Assembly: GCA_964641965.1 (NCBI GenBank)
Contig: CAZXLD010000059.1
Coordinates: 1-26,358, forward strand
Source: JAJDFU01 sp964641965
Lineage (GTDB): Bacteria > Bacteroidota > Bacteroidia > Chitinophagales > Saprospiraceae
DNA: 26,358 nt
Direction of reading: 5' to 3'
Part shown: positions 15,721-24,807 of the stretch, in pieces
Layout of the letters: every line of letters begins with the position of its first letter
Position numbering within the stretch: position 1 is the first letter of the stretch
Translations under genes and position numbers: made by a program
The notes under the pieces: generated by a model
Databases searched by the model: none
The model's input: the letters and a program-made list of their open reading frames with translations, nothing else
Told to the model about the DNA's origin: nothing

Positions 15721-18111
15721 TTAATTTCTTAACGGTTTATTCGTTTGCAGCATATGCTGGATGCGTTCCAGGGTTTTCTGTTCGCCGCAAAGGCTGAGAA
15801 AAGCTTCCCGCTCCACATCCAGGAGATACTGCTCTGATACTTGTTGTGTGCCCGTCAAGTCGCCTCCGCAGAGGACCCAGGCAATCTTTCGAGCGATTTT
15901 GATATCGTGCTCGCTGGCGTATCCACCAAGTTTCAATTCGTTGGCAGCCGTATACAGCGCACCAAGACCGGTTTGCCCCAATACGGTAATATCTTCCCGC
16001 TGTATGGGTTGGGTATACTGCTCTGCCAGCTCGAGCACTTTTTTCTTGGCTTCAGCGATGTTGCGATCCCGGTTCATTACCACCTCGTCTTTGGCATTCA
16101 GGTAACCCAGCTTGTAAGCTTCATGACCGGACGTGGCTACGGAAGCAAGTGCAATGGTTTTGAAGCGCTCCAGCAAGGTTGGTATTTGAACGTCACCTTC
16201 CTTAAAAGCGTCCGAAGCGCGCACGGCAAACTCTTTGGTGCCGGCCCCGCCAGGGATCAAGCCTACCCCTACTTCCACCAGTCCAATGTAGGATTCTGCA
16301 GCTACCTGGGCCGAATCACAATGCATGATGGTTTCGCAACCGCCACCGAAAACATAGCCCTGGGTAGCAGCTACCACCGGGATGCTTGAATACCGGCAGC
16401 GCATGGTGGTCTGCTGGAAAAGGTTGACTGCCAGATTGAGCTGATCGAATTCCTGTTGGTAGGCAAACATGGCGATTAACATCAAATTGGCTCCCACGCT
16501 AAAATTGGTCGCATTGTTACCAATGACCAAGCCGGCCCAGTCTCCTTCTTCAGCCAATTGAATACTTTCCTGAATGCCATTTAGTACGCCTTCTCCGATA
16601 GCATTATACGCACTGGTGAATTCAAGGCATAATACACCTTCTCCTATATCGTGCAGTACCGTTTCGCTGGTTTTGTGAACGGGTGCTTTGTCCCGGTAAT
16701 TATCCAGAATCACAAATTCCTCTGTACCCGGGATCAACTGGTAGGACTGGCTTTCGATGTCAAAATATTTCCGCTGCCCATCTTCACGTCGGTAAAAGGC
16801 GGTATGTCCTGCGGCCACCATTGCTTTTACCCATTGAGGTATTTTTTCTCCTTGCTCTTCAGCCAGTTTTATCCCTTTTTCCACTCCAATGGCGTCCCAA
16901 TATTCGAAAGGCCCCATTTCCCAGGCAAAACCGGCCCGCAAAGCATCATCGATTTGGTAGAGGTGGTCCGCAATTTCAGGAATGCGGTTGGAGGCATAGG
17001 CGAACAGGCCCAGCAAGGCCCGCCGGATCAGTTCTCCTCCTTTATCTTCCGCGTCGAAAACAGCCTGGATGCGTTTGGGTAGATCTTCAATCTGTTTGGC
17101 TGTTTTTAAGCTGGGTAAATCTACTTTTTGTTGGGTTTCATATTCCTGGGTTTCCAGGTTTAAGGCCAAAATGACCCGTTTCCCTTTTTCATCCTTTTGA
17201 TCCGTCTTTTTATAAAAGCCTTGTCCGGATTTATTGCCCAGGAAATTATTATCCAAGAGCCATTGCAAATAGGGTGGAACCTCAAATGCGGGCGCCTGTT
17301 CGTCGTCGGGGCAGTTGTCTTTGATACCCTGGATTACCTTTATCGCAGTGTCATGCCCAACCAAGTCTCCCAACCGAAAGGTACCGGTATTCGGACGCCC
17401 TATGGCCGGTCCCGTAAGCCGGTCGACCACATTGATCGGAAGACCGATCTGAGTGGTAAGTTGGTAAATTTTTGCCATAGCATATACTCCTACCCGGTTG
17501 GCGATAAAGGCAGGCGTATCCTTACAAAGTACGGTTTGCTTACCCAGGTAAACATCGCCGTAATGCATAAAGAAATCAATAACTGCGGGGTCGGTATCTG
17601 CGGTAGGAATGATTTCCAGCAGCCGCAGGTAGCGCGGTGGATTGAAGAAGTGGGTACCGCAAAAATGTTTACGAAAATCGTCGGATCGCCCTTCCGCCAT
17701 AAGGTGGATGGGAATTCCAGATGTATTTGAAGTGATTAAGGTACCCGGTCGACGATATTGATCTACATTTTCAAAGATCTGTTTTTTGATGTCCAGCCGT
17801 TCTACTACAACCTCGATGGTCCAGTCACAATCTTGAATGTTCTCCAGGTCATCTTCAAAATTCCCAACCGTTATTCGGCTGGCAAAAGATGCATCATACA
17901 GCGGGGCCGGTTTTCCTTTAATGGCTTTTTTCAGCGATTCCTGACCAATTTTATTTCTGGCATTCGGATCGTTGGCTGCTGCCTCAGGGAGATCTCTGGG
18001 GACGATATCCAGCATCAGGACTTCCAGCCCAATATTGGCGAAATGGCAGGCTAATCCGGAGCCCATGACACCGGATCCGAGTACAGCCACTTTCTTAATT
18101 CTGCGACTCAT
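15721..18111 (-). CDS. fadB: 3-hydroxyacyl-CoA dehydrogenase / enoyl-CoA hydratase, bifunctional
   Basis: A 796-residue beta-oxidation enzyme. It hydrates trans-2-enoyl-CoA and oxidises the resulting 3-hydroxyacyl-CoA with NAD+. The dehydrogenase half comes first: Rossmann motif GSGVMGSG at residues 12-19, catalytic His154 in GTHFFNPPRYLRLLE with Glu166 as partner, and the C-terminal helical domain to about residue 430. The crotonase half lies at about 480-700, with the oxyanion/catalytic segment GYVFGGGCE and a second Glu in GLVEVGVGLIPGGAGT. This order is reversed relative to E. coli FadB and is usual for the Bacteroidota/actinobacterial type. It leads an operon with fadA. A CAGCGAA/TTCGCTG inverted repeat 54 nt upstream may be its operator. 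Confidence 0.94.
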   Translation of the reverse strand: MSRRIKKVAVLGSGVMGSGLACHFANIGLEVLMLDIVPRDLPEAAANDPNARNKIGQESLKKAIKGKPAPLYDASFASRITVGNFEDDLENIQDCDWTIEVVVERLDIKKQIFENVDQYRRPGTLITSNTSGIPIHLMAEGRSDDFRKHFCGTHFFNPPRYLRLLEIIPTADTDPAVIDFFMHYGDVYLGKQTVLCKDTPAFIANRVGVYAMAKIYQLTTQIGLPINVVDRLTGPAIGRPNTGTFRLGDLVGHDTAIKVIQGIKDNCPDDEQAPAFEVPPYLQWLLDNNFLGNKSGQGFYKKTDQKDEKGKRVILALNLETQEYETQQKVDLPSLKTAKQIEDLPKRIQAVFDAEDKGGELIRRALLGLFAYASNRIPEIADHLYQIDDALRAGFAWEMGPFEYWDAIGVEKGIKLAEEQGEKIPQWVKAMVAAGHTAFYRREDGQRKYFDIESQSYQLIPGTEEFVILDNYRDKAPVHKTSETVLHDIGEGVLCLEFTSAYNAIGEGVLNGIQESIQLAEEGDWAGLVIGNNATNFSVGANLMLIAMFAYQQEFDQLNLAVNLFQQTTMRCRYSSIPVVAATQGYVFGGGCETIMHCDSAQVAAESYIGLVEVGVGLIPGGAGTKEFAVRASDAFKEGDVQIPTLLERFKTIALASVATSGHEAYKLGYLNAKDEVVMNRDRNIAEAKKKVLELAEQYTQPIQREDITVLGQTGLGALYTAANELKLGGYASEHDIKIARKIAWVLCGGDLTGTQQVSEQYLLDVEREAFLSLCGEQKTLERIQHMLQTNKPLRN

Positions 18112-18165
18112 GGAGAAAGGTTGGGTTATGATTGGAAATGAATGTTAAAAACATTTATGAAATTC

Positions 18166-18181
18166 CAGCGAATTTTCGCTG
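18166..18181. promoter_or_regulatory. Inverted repeat, candidate operator of fadB
   Basis: CAGCGAA (18166-18172) and TTCGCTG (18175-18181) are perfect 7-bp arms with a 2-nt centre. The site is 54 nt upstream of the fadB ATG. Its size and symmetry suit a dimeric repressor such as a TetR-family fatty-acid regulator, but no such regulator is encoded in this window, so this is inference. Confidence 0.4.
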
Positions 18182-18229
18182 AATAAAGGTAAAAAAACTG
18201 ACATTATATAATTGGGCGATTACAGAATC

Positions 18230-18250
18230 TTTCCAAATTCCGCTTGGAAA
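18230..18250. repeat. Perfect 7-bp inverted repeat between GT39 gene and fadB
   Basis: TTTCCAA (18230-18236) and TTGGAAA (18244-18250) are separated by 7 nt. It lies 90 nt beyond the glycosyltransferase stop. No T tract follows on the minus strand, so it is not a clear terminator. It could be a second operator half or an RNA hairpin. Confidence 0.35.
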
Positions 18251-18339
18251 AAAGGCTGTAGGCATGCCTAAACATGGGTGTGCTTTGTTAGATGCCTGCT
18301 GGAAGCTAGGTGATCCGAAATGAATACCGTCCCTTACTT

Positions 18340-19830
18340 TTATTTCTGTTTTTGAGCGAGCACCTTGTATAGTCGGCAGGATTCGGTCTGTAGAAGTAGT
18401 TGGGTTTGAAAAGCTGCTTCCAGAGAATCTATTCGATCTAGCTGGCTGACCATTACCAATTCATCCGGTTGGATTTGATTCAGTTGGTGCCTCAAAATGA
18501 CCTCCCGGCCCTGCTTTCGGTAAATATTTTTATAAAAAACCACATGAGGACAATTAAAATGGACATAGGCCGAGACCTGTTGAAACTTGGGATTCTCATG
18601 CGTTGCCTTCAGCATTAAGGCAAAATGTTCGGTCGGGTCCCAATTGAGGAAATGGTAAAACTTGCCTACGGTATTTTGGTAGGGATAGGAGAATAGAGCA
18701 GCTATCAGTAGGAAAGCCAAAGCTGATCTTAGTTTTGGGGAACGATTGGAGAGTAGCTGTTGTATCCACCCCCAAATCGTCCACATGCCATAAGCAGCCA
18801 TCCAGGCTAGCAGGGGGATACAACTGGCGTCATACCAGGGCAATTTGGTAGCAGAAAATGAGAGTAGGACGAATTGGGAAAGAACACAAATGAATGCCAG
18901 CAAACTAAGCTCATCCAGGTCTTTTCGTTGGGTGCCAAACACTCCCCATAAGCTAAAGGGTACAAAAAGGAGCCAGGGCCAAAAGCTCTCGGTATATAGT
19001 CGGGTAAAGTAATAAAAGGGTGCTCTGTAATGTCCGTCAATCGTTCGGGTAAATCGGTCCACTTGTCCCCTTTCCAGGGCATAGAAATCTGGAACCAGCA
19101 AATTCATTAAGCCGTAATACAGTCCTATCAATACAATCGTAGCTCCTATGGCCCACCAAACGTTTCGGTTTTTGAAGACAGATATGAAATGCTTCCGAAG
19201 CAGGAGATAAATTAGAAAGCCTGGCAGGAAAAAGCCTATAGCAATGGTTTTGGTTAGGAAACCCAAGTAAAGTGTGGCTACAAATAAGATAAGCCAGCGG
19301 GTTCTTGCCTTTTTTTTCTTCTCCCTGATAAAAAAGAAAAAGCTGATCCAGGCTGTCGTTGAAAAAAAAGCAAGTGGAGCATCATGATCCCCTGTACGGG
19401 CTACATGAAAGGCCATGAATCCACCACTGGTTAGCAGCATAAGACCTGCGAGTATACCCAGGGAATATTGTTCCGTTAATTTGCGGGATAGGACCAAGAG
19501 CCAGATTAGAATGCCTACCACGCTTAAGGCAACGGGAAGCCTTAGGCTTAGTTCCGCGTTTTGATAGCCAAACAGAAGCAGTAATCCTGCCTGAATGGCG
19601 GAAAGAAAGGGGGGCTTATAATTCAGAATAGGCTTTACGCCTTCAAAAGCACTGAATCGGGGCAGGGGGTAGCCGTGTTCAGCCAGAAAGAGCATTCGCA
19701 GACCATACATGCTTTCATCCCAGTTGAATGCCGGGTATCCATCCAGATGCAGGAAGATCGGAAAATAGCACAGAACCCCATATATGAAAAGGATCGTCCA
19801 TTCTTGGGGAGCTAATTTTGGCATTGCCAT
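18340..19830 (-). CDS. GT39-type membrane glycosyltransferase (ArnT/PMT-like)
   Basis: A 496-residue polytopic inner-membrane protein with about eleven hydrophobic segments in the N-terminal 400 residues. The first periplasmic loop carries the acidic pair in YPAFNWDESMYGLRM (Asp38, Glu39), the catalytic-type DE seen in lipid-linked sugar transferases of the GT39/PMT_2 group. KPPFLSAIQAGLLLLFG and RLPVALSVVGILIWLL follow as in the family. ARTGDHDAPLAFFSTTAW is the conserved second-loop region. It would transfer a sugar from a polyprenyl-phosphate donor to lipid A, protein or glycan in the periplasm; the acceptor cannot be told. The GT2 and GT-C-like genes at the right end of the window may supply related steps. 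Confidence 0.88.
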   Translation of the reverse strand: MAMPKLAPQEWTILFIYGVLCYFPIFLHLDGYPAFNWDESMYGLRMLFLAEHGYPLPRFSAFEGVKPILNYKPPFLSAIQAGLLLLFGYQNAELSLRLPVALSVVGILIWLLVLSRKLTEQYSLGILAGLMLLTSGGFMAFHVARTGDHDAPLAFFSTTAWISFFFFIREKKKKARTRWLILFVATLYLGFLTKTIAIGFFLPGFLIYLLLRKHFISVFKNRNVWWAIGATIVLIGLYYGLMNLLVPDFYALERGQVDRFTRTIDGHYRAPFYYFTRLYTESFWPWLLFVPFSLWGVFGTQRKDLDELSLLAFICVLSQFVLLSFSATKLPWYDASCIPLLAWMAAYGMWTIWGWIQQLLSNRSPKLRSALAFLLIAALFSYPYQNTVGKFYHFLNWDPTEHFALMLKATHENPKFQQVSAYVHFNCPHVVFYKNIYRKQGREVILRHQLNQIQPDELVMVSQLDRIDSLEAAFQTQLLLQTESCRLYKVLAQKQK

Positions 19831-19933
19831 TCACCCGTTGGTATTGAGTAATAGCTAGCCAAAATAGGATATATTTATGGTCTGTTCTGAAGCATGCCTT
19901 TATTGCCATATTCTAAAAAACTGTATTATTCAG

Positions 19934-19963
19934 TTTGATTTTACCTAAACCTTTTTTGCTTTG
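19934..19963 (+). promoter_or_regulatory. Bacteroidota-type promoter of the exbB-folC operon
   Basis: TTTG (19934-19937) is followed after 18 nt by TTGCTTTG (19956-19963), one mismatch from TAnnTTTG. The expected start of transcription is near 19970, leaving a leader of about 45 nt before the exbB ATG. The match and spacing are good. Confidence 0.6.
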
Positions 19964-20015
19964 CACGTAATTGTGACAAGCAATTCGCGTTAAACTGAAC
20001 AGACAAGCACAAATC

Positions 20016-20699
20016 ATGAAATTACCTAGCCTATTCCTCTTTCAAACGGCTGAAATGCCAGTTACCGAATCCCAGAGCCTTTTTGATATTGTTGCACAGG
20101 GCGGATTAATGGGACTTATTATCGTTATGGTATTGGTGGTCCTTTTTGTGGTAGCGATGTACATCTTTATTGAACGTTACCTTTCCATTAAGCAAGCCAG
20201 CCGGATTGACGAAAGCTTTATGAATAATATTCGGGCAAATGTAACCGCCGGAAATATCCAGGGGGCCAGAGCGCTTTGCCAAACGACCGACTCCCCGGTT
20301 GCACGGATGGTAGAGAAAGGATTAGCCCGGATCGGAAAGCCATTGCGCGACATTGATGCAGCCATTGAGAACGTGGGTAACCTGGAGATCTTTCGTCTGG
20401 AAAAAAATCTATCCACCCTTGCCAGTATTGCAGGTGCTGCCCCCATGATCGGCTTCTTCGGAACTGTAACCGGTATGATTCTTGCCTTTTTCAAAATGTC
20501 GACCGAACAAAATGTGACCCCTACGGTGCTTGCCGGCGGGATCTATCAAGCATTGATTACCACTGCATTTGGGCTGTTTGTTGGTATCCTGGCCTTTATC
20601 GGGTATAATGTTTTGGTGGCCAGTATTGATAAGGTAGTATATAAAATGGAGCGTTCCACTACCGAGTTTATGGATTTGCTTCAGGAACCAACTTCCTAG
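20016..20699 (+). CDS. exbB: MotA/TolQ/ExbB proton channel protein
   Basis: A 227-residue inner-membrane protein. With ExbD it uses the proton-motive force to energise TonB. Three membrane segments lie at about 31-53, 134-160 and 173-200, which is the family topology. The conserved core is present: IAGAAPMIGFFGTVTGMILAFF with Thr150 in TM2, and ALITTAFGLFVGILAF with Thr182/183 in TM3. An ATG at 20055 would shorten the periplasmic N-terminus, but the start at 20016 is kept because the promoter spacing fits either. It leads a five-gene run (exbB, exbD, exbD, tonB-like, folC). Confidence 0.95.
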   Translation: MKLPSLFLFQTAEMPVTESQSLFDIVAQGGLMGLIIVMVLVVLFVVAMYIFIERYLSIKQASRIDESFMNNIRANVTAGNIQGARALCQTTDSPVARMVEKGLARIGKPLRDIDAAIENVGNLEIFRLEKNLSTLASIAGAAPMIGFFGTVTGMILAFFKMSTEQNVTPTVLAGGIYQALITTAFGLFVGILAFIGYNVLVASIDKVVYKMERSTTEFMDLLQEPTS

Positions 20700-20733
20700 G
20701 AAGTACCAAAAAAATCTCTTTAATCGTATTTAA

Positions 20734-21129
20734 ATGGGACTCAAAAAGCGATCCAAAGTCAGTGCGGAGTTCAGCATGTCCTCTTTAACGGATATCATTT
20801 TCCTGCTATTGATCTTTTTCATGTTAACCTCTTCTCTAGTTCGGATCGATGCCTTTCAATTGCCGGCTTCTGACAACAAGACCGTGGCTGCGCAATCTGT
20901 AGTGGTTGGAATCCGAAAAGATGGTGCTCATACCATAAACAGCCAACCGGTCTCTCCGCGAAGAATTGAACAAGCGATTCGGCAAGCCAAAGCTCAAAGT
21001 AAGGATACGGATTTTACGGTTACCATTGCTGCGGAGCAAGGTACCCCATTCAGCCTGGTGCTGAACGTTATGAAAGCAGCCAACAATCAACGGATGAAGG
21101 CCATCTTGGCAACGCAACCCAAGCAATAA
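20734..21129 (+). CDS. exbD: ExbD/TolR biopolymer transport protein, first copy
   Basis: 131 residues: a short cytoplasmic N-terminus, one membrane helix (about 19-36, SLTDIIFLLLIFFMLTSSLV) and a periplasmic domain. Asp20 at the head of the helix is the essential proton-binding residue of the family. It forms the ion-conducting complex with ExbB. Its first 36 residues are identical to those of the next gene although 20 of the 36 codons differ, so both copies are under protein-level constraint. The periplasmic domains diverge (RIDAFQLPASDN here). Confidence 0.95.
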   Translation: MGLKKRSKVSAEFSMSSLTDIIFLLLIFFMLTSSLVRIDAFQLPASDNKTVAAQSVVVGIRKDGAHTINSQPVSPRRIEQAIRQAKAQSKDTDFTVTIAAEQGTPFSLVLNVMKAANNQRMKAILATQPKQ

Positions 21130-21216
21130 GGATAATTATCGATTTTTAATTTTTAATCCTTAATAGGCTGATAGCCAAGTTTTAGTATTGAAATCAAAGA
21201 ATAACCATTCAACGAA

Positions 21217-21612
21217 ATGGGACTTAAAAAGAGAAGTAAGGTTAGTGCAGAATTTAGTATGTCTTCTTTAACGGACATCATCTTTCTATTGCTGATCTTT
21301 TTCATGCTGACCTCTTCCCTGGTAGCGCCAAATGCATTGAATCTCAAATTACCGGGAAGTTCCAGGGACAGGGTAGTCAGTCAGGACCGGATGGATAAGG
21401 TGTTGATTTCGAGTGGAGGGGGCTATTTTCTAAATGGGAGACGCTATAGTATCCAGAATCTGGAGCGTGAATTATCCCTAAAAGCAAGTCGTACTCGTGG
21501 AAAAATGAACCTGACGATTGAGACGCAACAAGGTACCCCGGTTGAACATGTAGTTTCGGTTATGGACATTGCCATGCGAAATGACATTAATGGCATTTTA
21601 GCAACTGAATAA
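21217..21612 (+). CDS. exbD: ExbD/TolR biopolymer transport protein, second copy
   Basis: 131 residues, the same length and topology as its upstream paralogue, with Asp20 conserved in the single membrane helix. The periplasmic part differs (APNALNLKLPGSSRDRVVSQ). It may form a hetero-oligomer with the first copy in one ExbB channel, as paired ExbDs do in some Bacteroidota TonB systems. It is separated from the first copy by 87 A+T-rich nt with no clear promoter or terminator, and from tonB by 85 nt. Confidence 0.95.
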   Translation: MGLKKRSKVSAEFSMSSLTDIIFLLLIFFMLTSSLVAPNALNLKLPGSSRDRVVSQDRMDKVLISSGGGYFLNGRRYSIQNLERELSLKASRTRGKMNLTIETQQGTPVEHVVSVMDIAMRNDINGILATE

Positions 21613-21697
21613 ACTGTTAAGGAACCTCAAATCGGCACAGATTCGGAACGAAAAAGGATCTATCCATCGTTCCGGCAATAAGTAAAGCCCTAAAAAT

Positions 21698-22591
21698 ATG
21701 TCTCTAGCACTGAGTCCGAACGAGATTCGAAATAAAAATAAGGCCCGTCTCTGGACAGCCCTTTGGGTGGTTTTGCTCCTGATTTTGTTGATTATCCCTA
21801 TTCTTACCTACCAGGATCCACCGCCTGGTCAGGAAGGGATCTTGGTCAATTTAGGATTGCCGGATCAGGGCCAGGGTAATGAGAATGCTGCGCCTTCACA
21901 ATCTGAGGCGGAGCCTCAAGATGAGCCTGTCGAAGAGCCGCAAGAGGAGGAATCAGAACCCCAAGAACCGGTGGAGCCAGTGGAAGAACCTGAGCCGGTA
22001 GAAGAAGAACCAGTGGCGACTGAAAAAGAGGTAGTGACCTCTCCGGATCCAGATGAAGTGGCGCTGGAAAAAGCCAAGGAAAGGGAGAAGCAGCGCAGAG
22101 CAGAAGAAGCCCGTAAAAAAGCAGAGGCAGAAGCTGAAGCCCGTAGGAAGGCTCAGGAGGAAAAAGCCAGAAAGCAAGCAGAAGCTGATAAACTCAAGGA
22201 TGATTTGGGTGGCTTATTCGGATCCGGGGAAGGAAAGGGGGAAACCGGTAAACCAGGTAATCAAGGTGATCCGGAAGGCGACCCCGATGCAGATAAATTG
22301 AAAGGTTTGAGTACGGGGCCAGGGAAAGTAGGTGGTGGATTGGGTGGTCGCGGTGTGGTAAATGCACCCAAATTAAGTGATAAGTCTCAAAAGCAAGGAA
22401 CAGTAACGGTAGGAGTTTGTGTGGATAAAGCCGGGAATGTAACTTCTGCAAAATTTAAGCAGTCAGGTACTACCATCTCCGATCTTTCGCTGATCAAGCT
22501 GGCTGAGAGCAATGCCAGAAAATGGAAGTTTGCTTCCGGATCTACTGATCGACAATGTGGTACCATCACCTATACCTTCAAACTGCAATAG
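21698..22591 (+). CDS. tonB: TonB-like energy transducer
   Basis: 297 residues. A cytoplasmic N-terminus is followed by one membrane anchor (about 19-37). The periplasmic spacer has three parts: a Glu/Pro-rich stretch (about 66-125, with EEPVEEPEP-type repeats), a Lys/Ala/Glu-rich helical stretch (about 126-165) resembling TolA, and a Gly-rich linker (about 168-225). The last ~65 residues form a TonB C-terminal domain (VTVGVCVDKAGNVTSAKF, then ARKWKFASGS and TITYTFKLQ). It would couple the ExbB/ExbD motor to outer-membrane TonB-dependent transporters. The TolA-like middle makes a Tol-Pal-type role an alternative. No TonB-dependent receptor is in the window. Confidence 0.88.
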   Translation: MSLALSPNEIRNKNKARLWTALWVVLLLILLIIPILTYQDPPPGQEGILVNLGLPDQGQGNENAAPSQSEAEPQDEPVEEPQEEESEPQEPVEPVEEPEPVEEEPVATEKEVVTSPDPDEVALEKAKEREKQRRAEEARKKAEAEAEARRKAQEEKARKQAEADKLKDDLGGLFGSGEGKGETGKPGNQGDPEGDPDADKLKGLSTGPGKVGGGLGGRGVVNAPKLSDKSQKQGTVTVGVCVDKAGNVTSAKFKQSGTTISDLSLIKLAESNARKWKFASGSTDRQCGTITYTFKLQ

Positions 22592-22640
22592 GAGGGTCGA
22601 TTTCAAGGTCGTATTTTGGGGCTTTTAAGTTCGTCTGCCC

Positions 22641-23933
22641 ATGTCTGAGATGACCTACGAAGAGTCGCTGGACTATCTTTTCAGTAAGCTGCCTATGTTC
22701 CAGCGGATTGGTCCGCCTGCGTTCAAGAAAAGCCTCAATCGCACAGTGGCTTTAATGGAACAGCTGGGCAACCCCCACCAACGATTCAAAAGCATTCACA
22801 TAGCCGGTACCAATGGGAAAGGTTCGGTAGCGCATATGCTGGCTGCCATCCTTCAGGCAGCCGGTTACAAGGTTGGGCTACATACATCGCCACATTATCG
22901 AGATTTTCGGGAACGAATAAAGCTCAATGGGCAAATGGTATCCAAATCCTACGTTCAGGACTTTGTGAACCAACATCAAGGATTAATGGAACAGCTGCAA
23001 CCCAGTTTCTTTGAATTGAGCGTGGGTATGGCGTTCTGTTATTTTGCGGAGCAGCAAGTAAATGTTGCTGTAGTAGAAACGGGCTTGGGTGGGCGGTTAG
23101 ATTCTACCAATGTATTGACTCCTCTGCTAAGCATAATAACAAATATCAGTTACGACCATCAACAGTTTCTGGGGGATACCCTGCCTGAGATCGCAGGAGA
23201 AAAGGCCGGCATCATAAAGCCGGGCGTTCCGGTAGTCATTGGTGAGACCCAACCGGAAACCCGAGAGGTATTTATCAAAAAAGCAGAAGCAACTGGAAGT
23301 GAGATCTGTTTTGCGGATCAAGTATTTGAGGTGGAACGGATCTCCGTGGATGGGGAGGGTCAAACTTTTTCGGTCAGCTGGACGAATACGGGATCCTGGC
23401 CAACTATCCGGTTATCGGTAAGTGGGAGCTATCAGCAACAAAATTTGGTAACTGTGCTGGGTTCCCTGGAATATATCCGAACGCATTTTGAGGTGCAAGT
23501 TGAACAAATGCTAACTGGATTGGCCCATATCCAGGAGTTGACTGGCATTCAGGGGAGGTGGCAGGTTTTAGGCCAAGAGCCATTGGTGATTGCCGAAAGT
23601 GCACACAATCTAGCCGGTGTGAAAGTGGCTATGGAGCAGCTGGCTCAACTTTCCTTTTCCAATTTGCATATGGTCTGGGGGATGGTCAGCGATAAAGATC
23701 CGGTCCCCGTACTCGAATTACTACCTCGAAGCGCTCAGTATTACTTTGTAAGGCCGGATATACCTCGTGGGTTAGATGCACAGCAGTTAAGGGAAATAGG
23801 AAAAGGTGTGGGCATGATGGGCAAGGCTTATAATTCGGTGCAGCAGGGACTTGAGGTAGCCCGGAAAAAGGCGGCATCCAATGATTTAATCTATGTGGGG
23901 GGAAGTATTTTTGTGGTAGCCGAGGTAGTTTAA
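22641..23933 (+). CDS. folC: Folylpolyglutamate synthase / dihydrofolate synthase
   Basis: A 430-residue Mur-ligase-family enzyme of the cytoplasm. It adds glutamate to dihydropteroate and folates using ATP. The P-loop is GTNGKGSVAHML (56-67), followed by GYKVGLHTSPHYRDFRERI. The family segments VNVAVVETGLGGRLDSTNVL and GEKAGIIKPGVPVVIGE are present, and the C-terminal domain contains ESAHNLAGVKVAMEQL (the usual D-x-AHNP region, here with Glu-Ser). The start is at 22641; a second ATG three codons in is equally possible. It follows tonB by 49 nt, an association I recall from other Bacteroidota. Confidence 0.95.
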   Translation: MSEMTYEESLDYLFSKLPMFQRIGPPAFKKSLNRTVALMEQLGNPHQRFKSIHIAGTNGKGSVAHMLAAILQAAGYKVGLHTSPHYRDFRERIKLNGQMVSKSYVQDFVNQHQGLMEQLQPSFFELSVGMAFCYFAEQQVNVAVVETGLGGRLDSTNVLTPLLSIITNISYDHQQFLGDTLPEIAGEKAGIIKPGVPVVIGETQPETREVFIKKAEATGSEICFADQVFEVERISVDGEGQTFSVSWTNTGSWPTIRLSVSGSYQQQNLVTVLGSLEYIRTHFEVQVEQMLTGLAHIQELTGIQGRWQVLGQEPLVIAESAHNLAGVKVAMEQLAQLSFSNLHMVWGMVSDKDPVPVLELLPRSAQYYFVRPDIPRGLDAQQLREIGKGVGMMGKAYNSVQQGLEVARKKAASNDLIYVGGSIFVVAEVV

Positions 23934-24090
23934 ATCCTTAAAGGCCCCGGATGGGATCTTCAATTGCCGATTTTCAGCAGCATCTGGTATCTCGAAGTGA
24001 GCTTCAACAGCAACGCGTAAAAGGCGTAGACCATCTCGCAGCAAGCAGCCACAGTTATTTTTGCAAGCGGATACCGACGGATCTATATAT

Positions 24091-24807
24091 TTATTTTGGT
24101 TTTAAGATTAATATCCGCCACAGGTTCATGCTTTCTTTCCATAGGATATTCAGTCCAACCTGGCTGAATACCACCTCCGGCTTTAGCTTGGCTTTTACTT
24201 GTTCAATTTTCAAATCGGAATTGAAAGAGGCCCGTTTAACCAATTCCAGGTCGAACAGATAGCGATTGATCTCGGTTTCTTTCAACGCTTGTAAGCCCAA
24301 GGTGCTGAATCCCTTAAGCCCGCCCTGCGTATCTGAATTTGGAATTCTGAATAGACTAAGAATAACAAATTTGAGGCAGCGAGAGATAAGACTCCTCATC
24401 CAGGGAGCTTGTTGGTAATAGTCATCTTCCCGGACGCTCAGGACCAAGTCGGCATGCTTCGTTTTCAATTTCTGGTATACTTGTAGTAAATCCTCTTCCC
24501 GGTAAGGAAAATCAATATCCGTGAAAATGACATGATCTGCTTTTGCGACAGCAGCCCCCTTTCGAACCGCAAATCCTTTTCCTTTATTCACGGCATAGTG
24601 AAGGTAGGTGAAGTGTTCCAGCTGGTCTTCCAGAAGGGAAATAGTTTCAGAGGGAATGGTTTGGGTCGAACCATCATTGACCAAAATGACTCGAAAGCGA
24701 AGTAGAGGATCCAAGTCGCATATTTGCCTGCAGGCCTTAAGAACTGTTTGCTCCCACCCAGGTTGAGGGTTGTACATGGGCAGGATAATATCCAGTTGAT
24801 GCGTCAT
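24091..24807 (-). CDS. GT2-family glycosyltransferase
   Basis: About 238 residues from the ATG at 24807. A start at 24831 adds eight residues (MSIPLSNY) and is possible. The GT-A nucleotide-sugar fold is clear: LDIILPMYNPQPGWEQTV at the start, VILVNDGST near residue 40, NKGKGFAVRKGAAVAKADH, and the metal-binding TDIDFPYREEDLLQV. The overall form resembles polyprenyl-phosphate sugar transferases (DPM1-like), and KFVILSLFRIPNSDTQGGLK is the usual DTQCGFK-type segment with Gly in place of Cys. Such an enzyme could make the lipid-linked donor for GT39/GT-C enzymes like those nearby. It converges on folC. Confidence 0.92.
   Translation of the reverse strand: MTHQLDIILPMYNPQPGWEQTVLKACRQICDLDPLLRFRVILVNDGSTQTIPSETISLLEDQLEHFTYLHYAVNKGKGFAVRKGAAVAKADHVIFTDIDFPYREEDLLQVYQKLKTKHADLVLSVREDDYYQQAPWMRSLISRCLKFVILSLFRIPNSDTQGGLKGFSTLGLQALKETEINRYLFDLELVKRASFNSDLKIEQVKAKLKPEVVFSQVGLNILWKESMNLWRILILKPK

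Noticed and set aside
23951..24262. A 103-codon plus-strand frame after folC
   Set aside because: Its second half is antisense to the clear GT2 gene and the product has no recognisable features.
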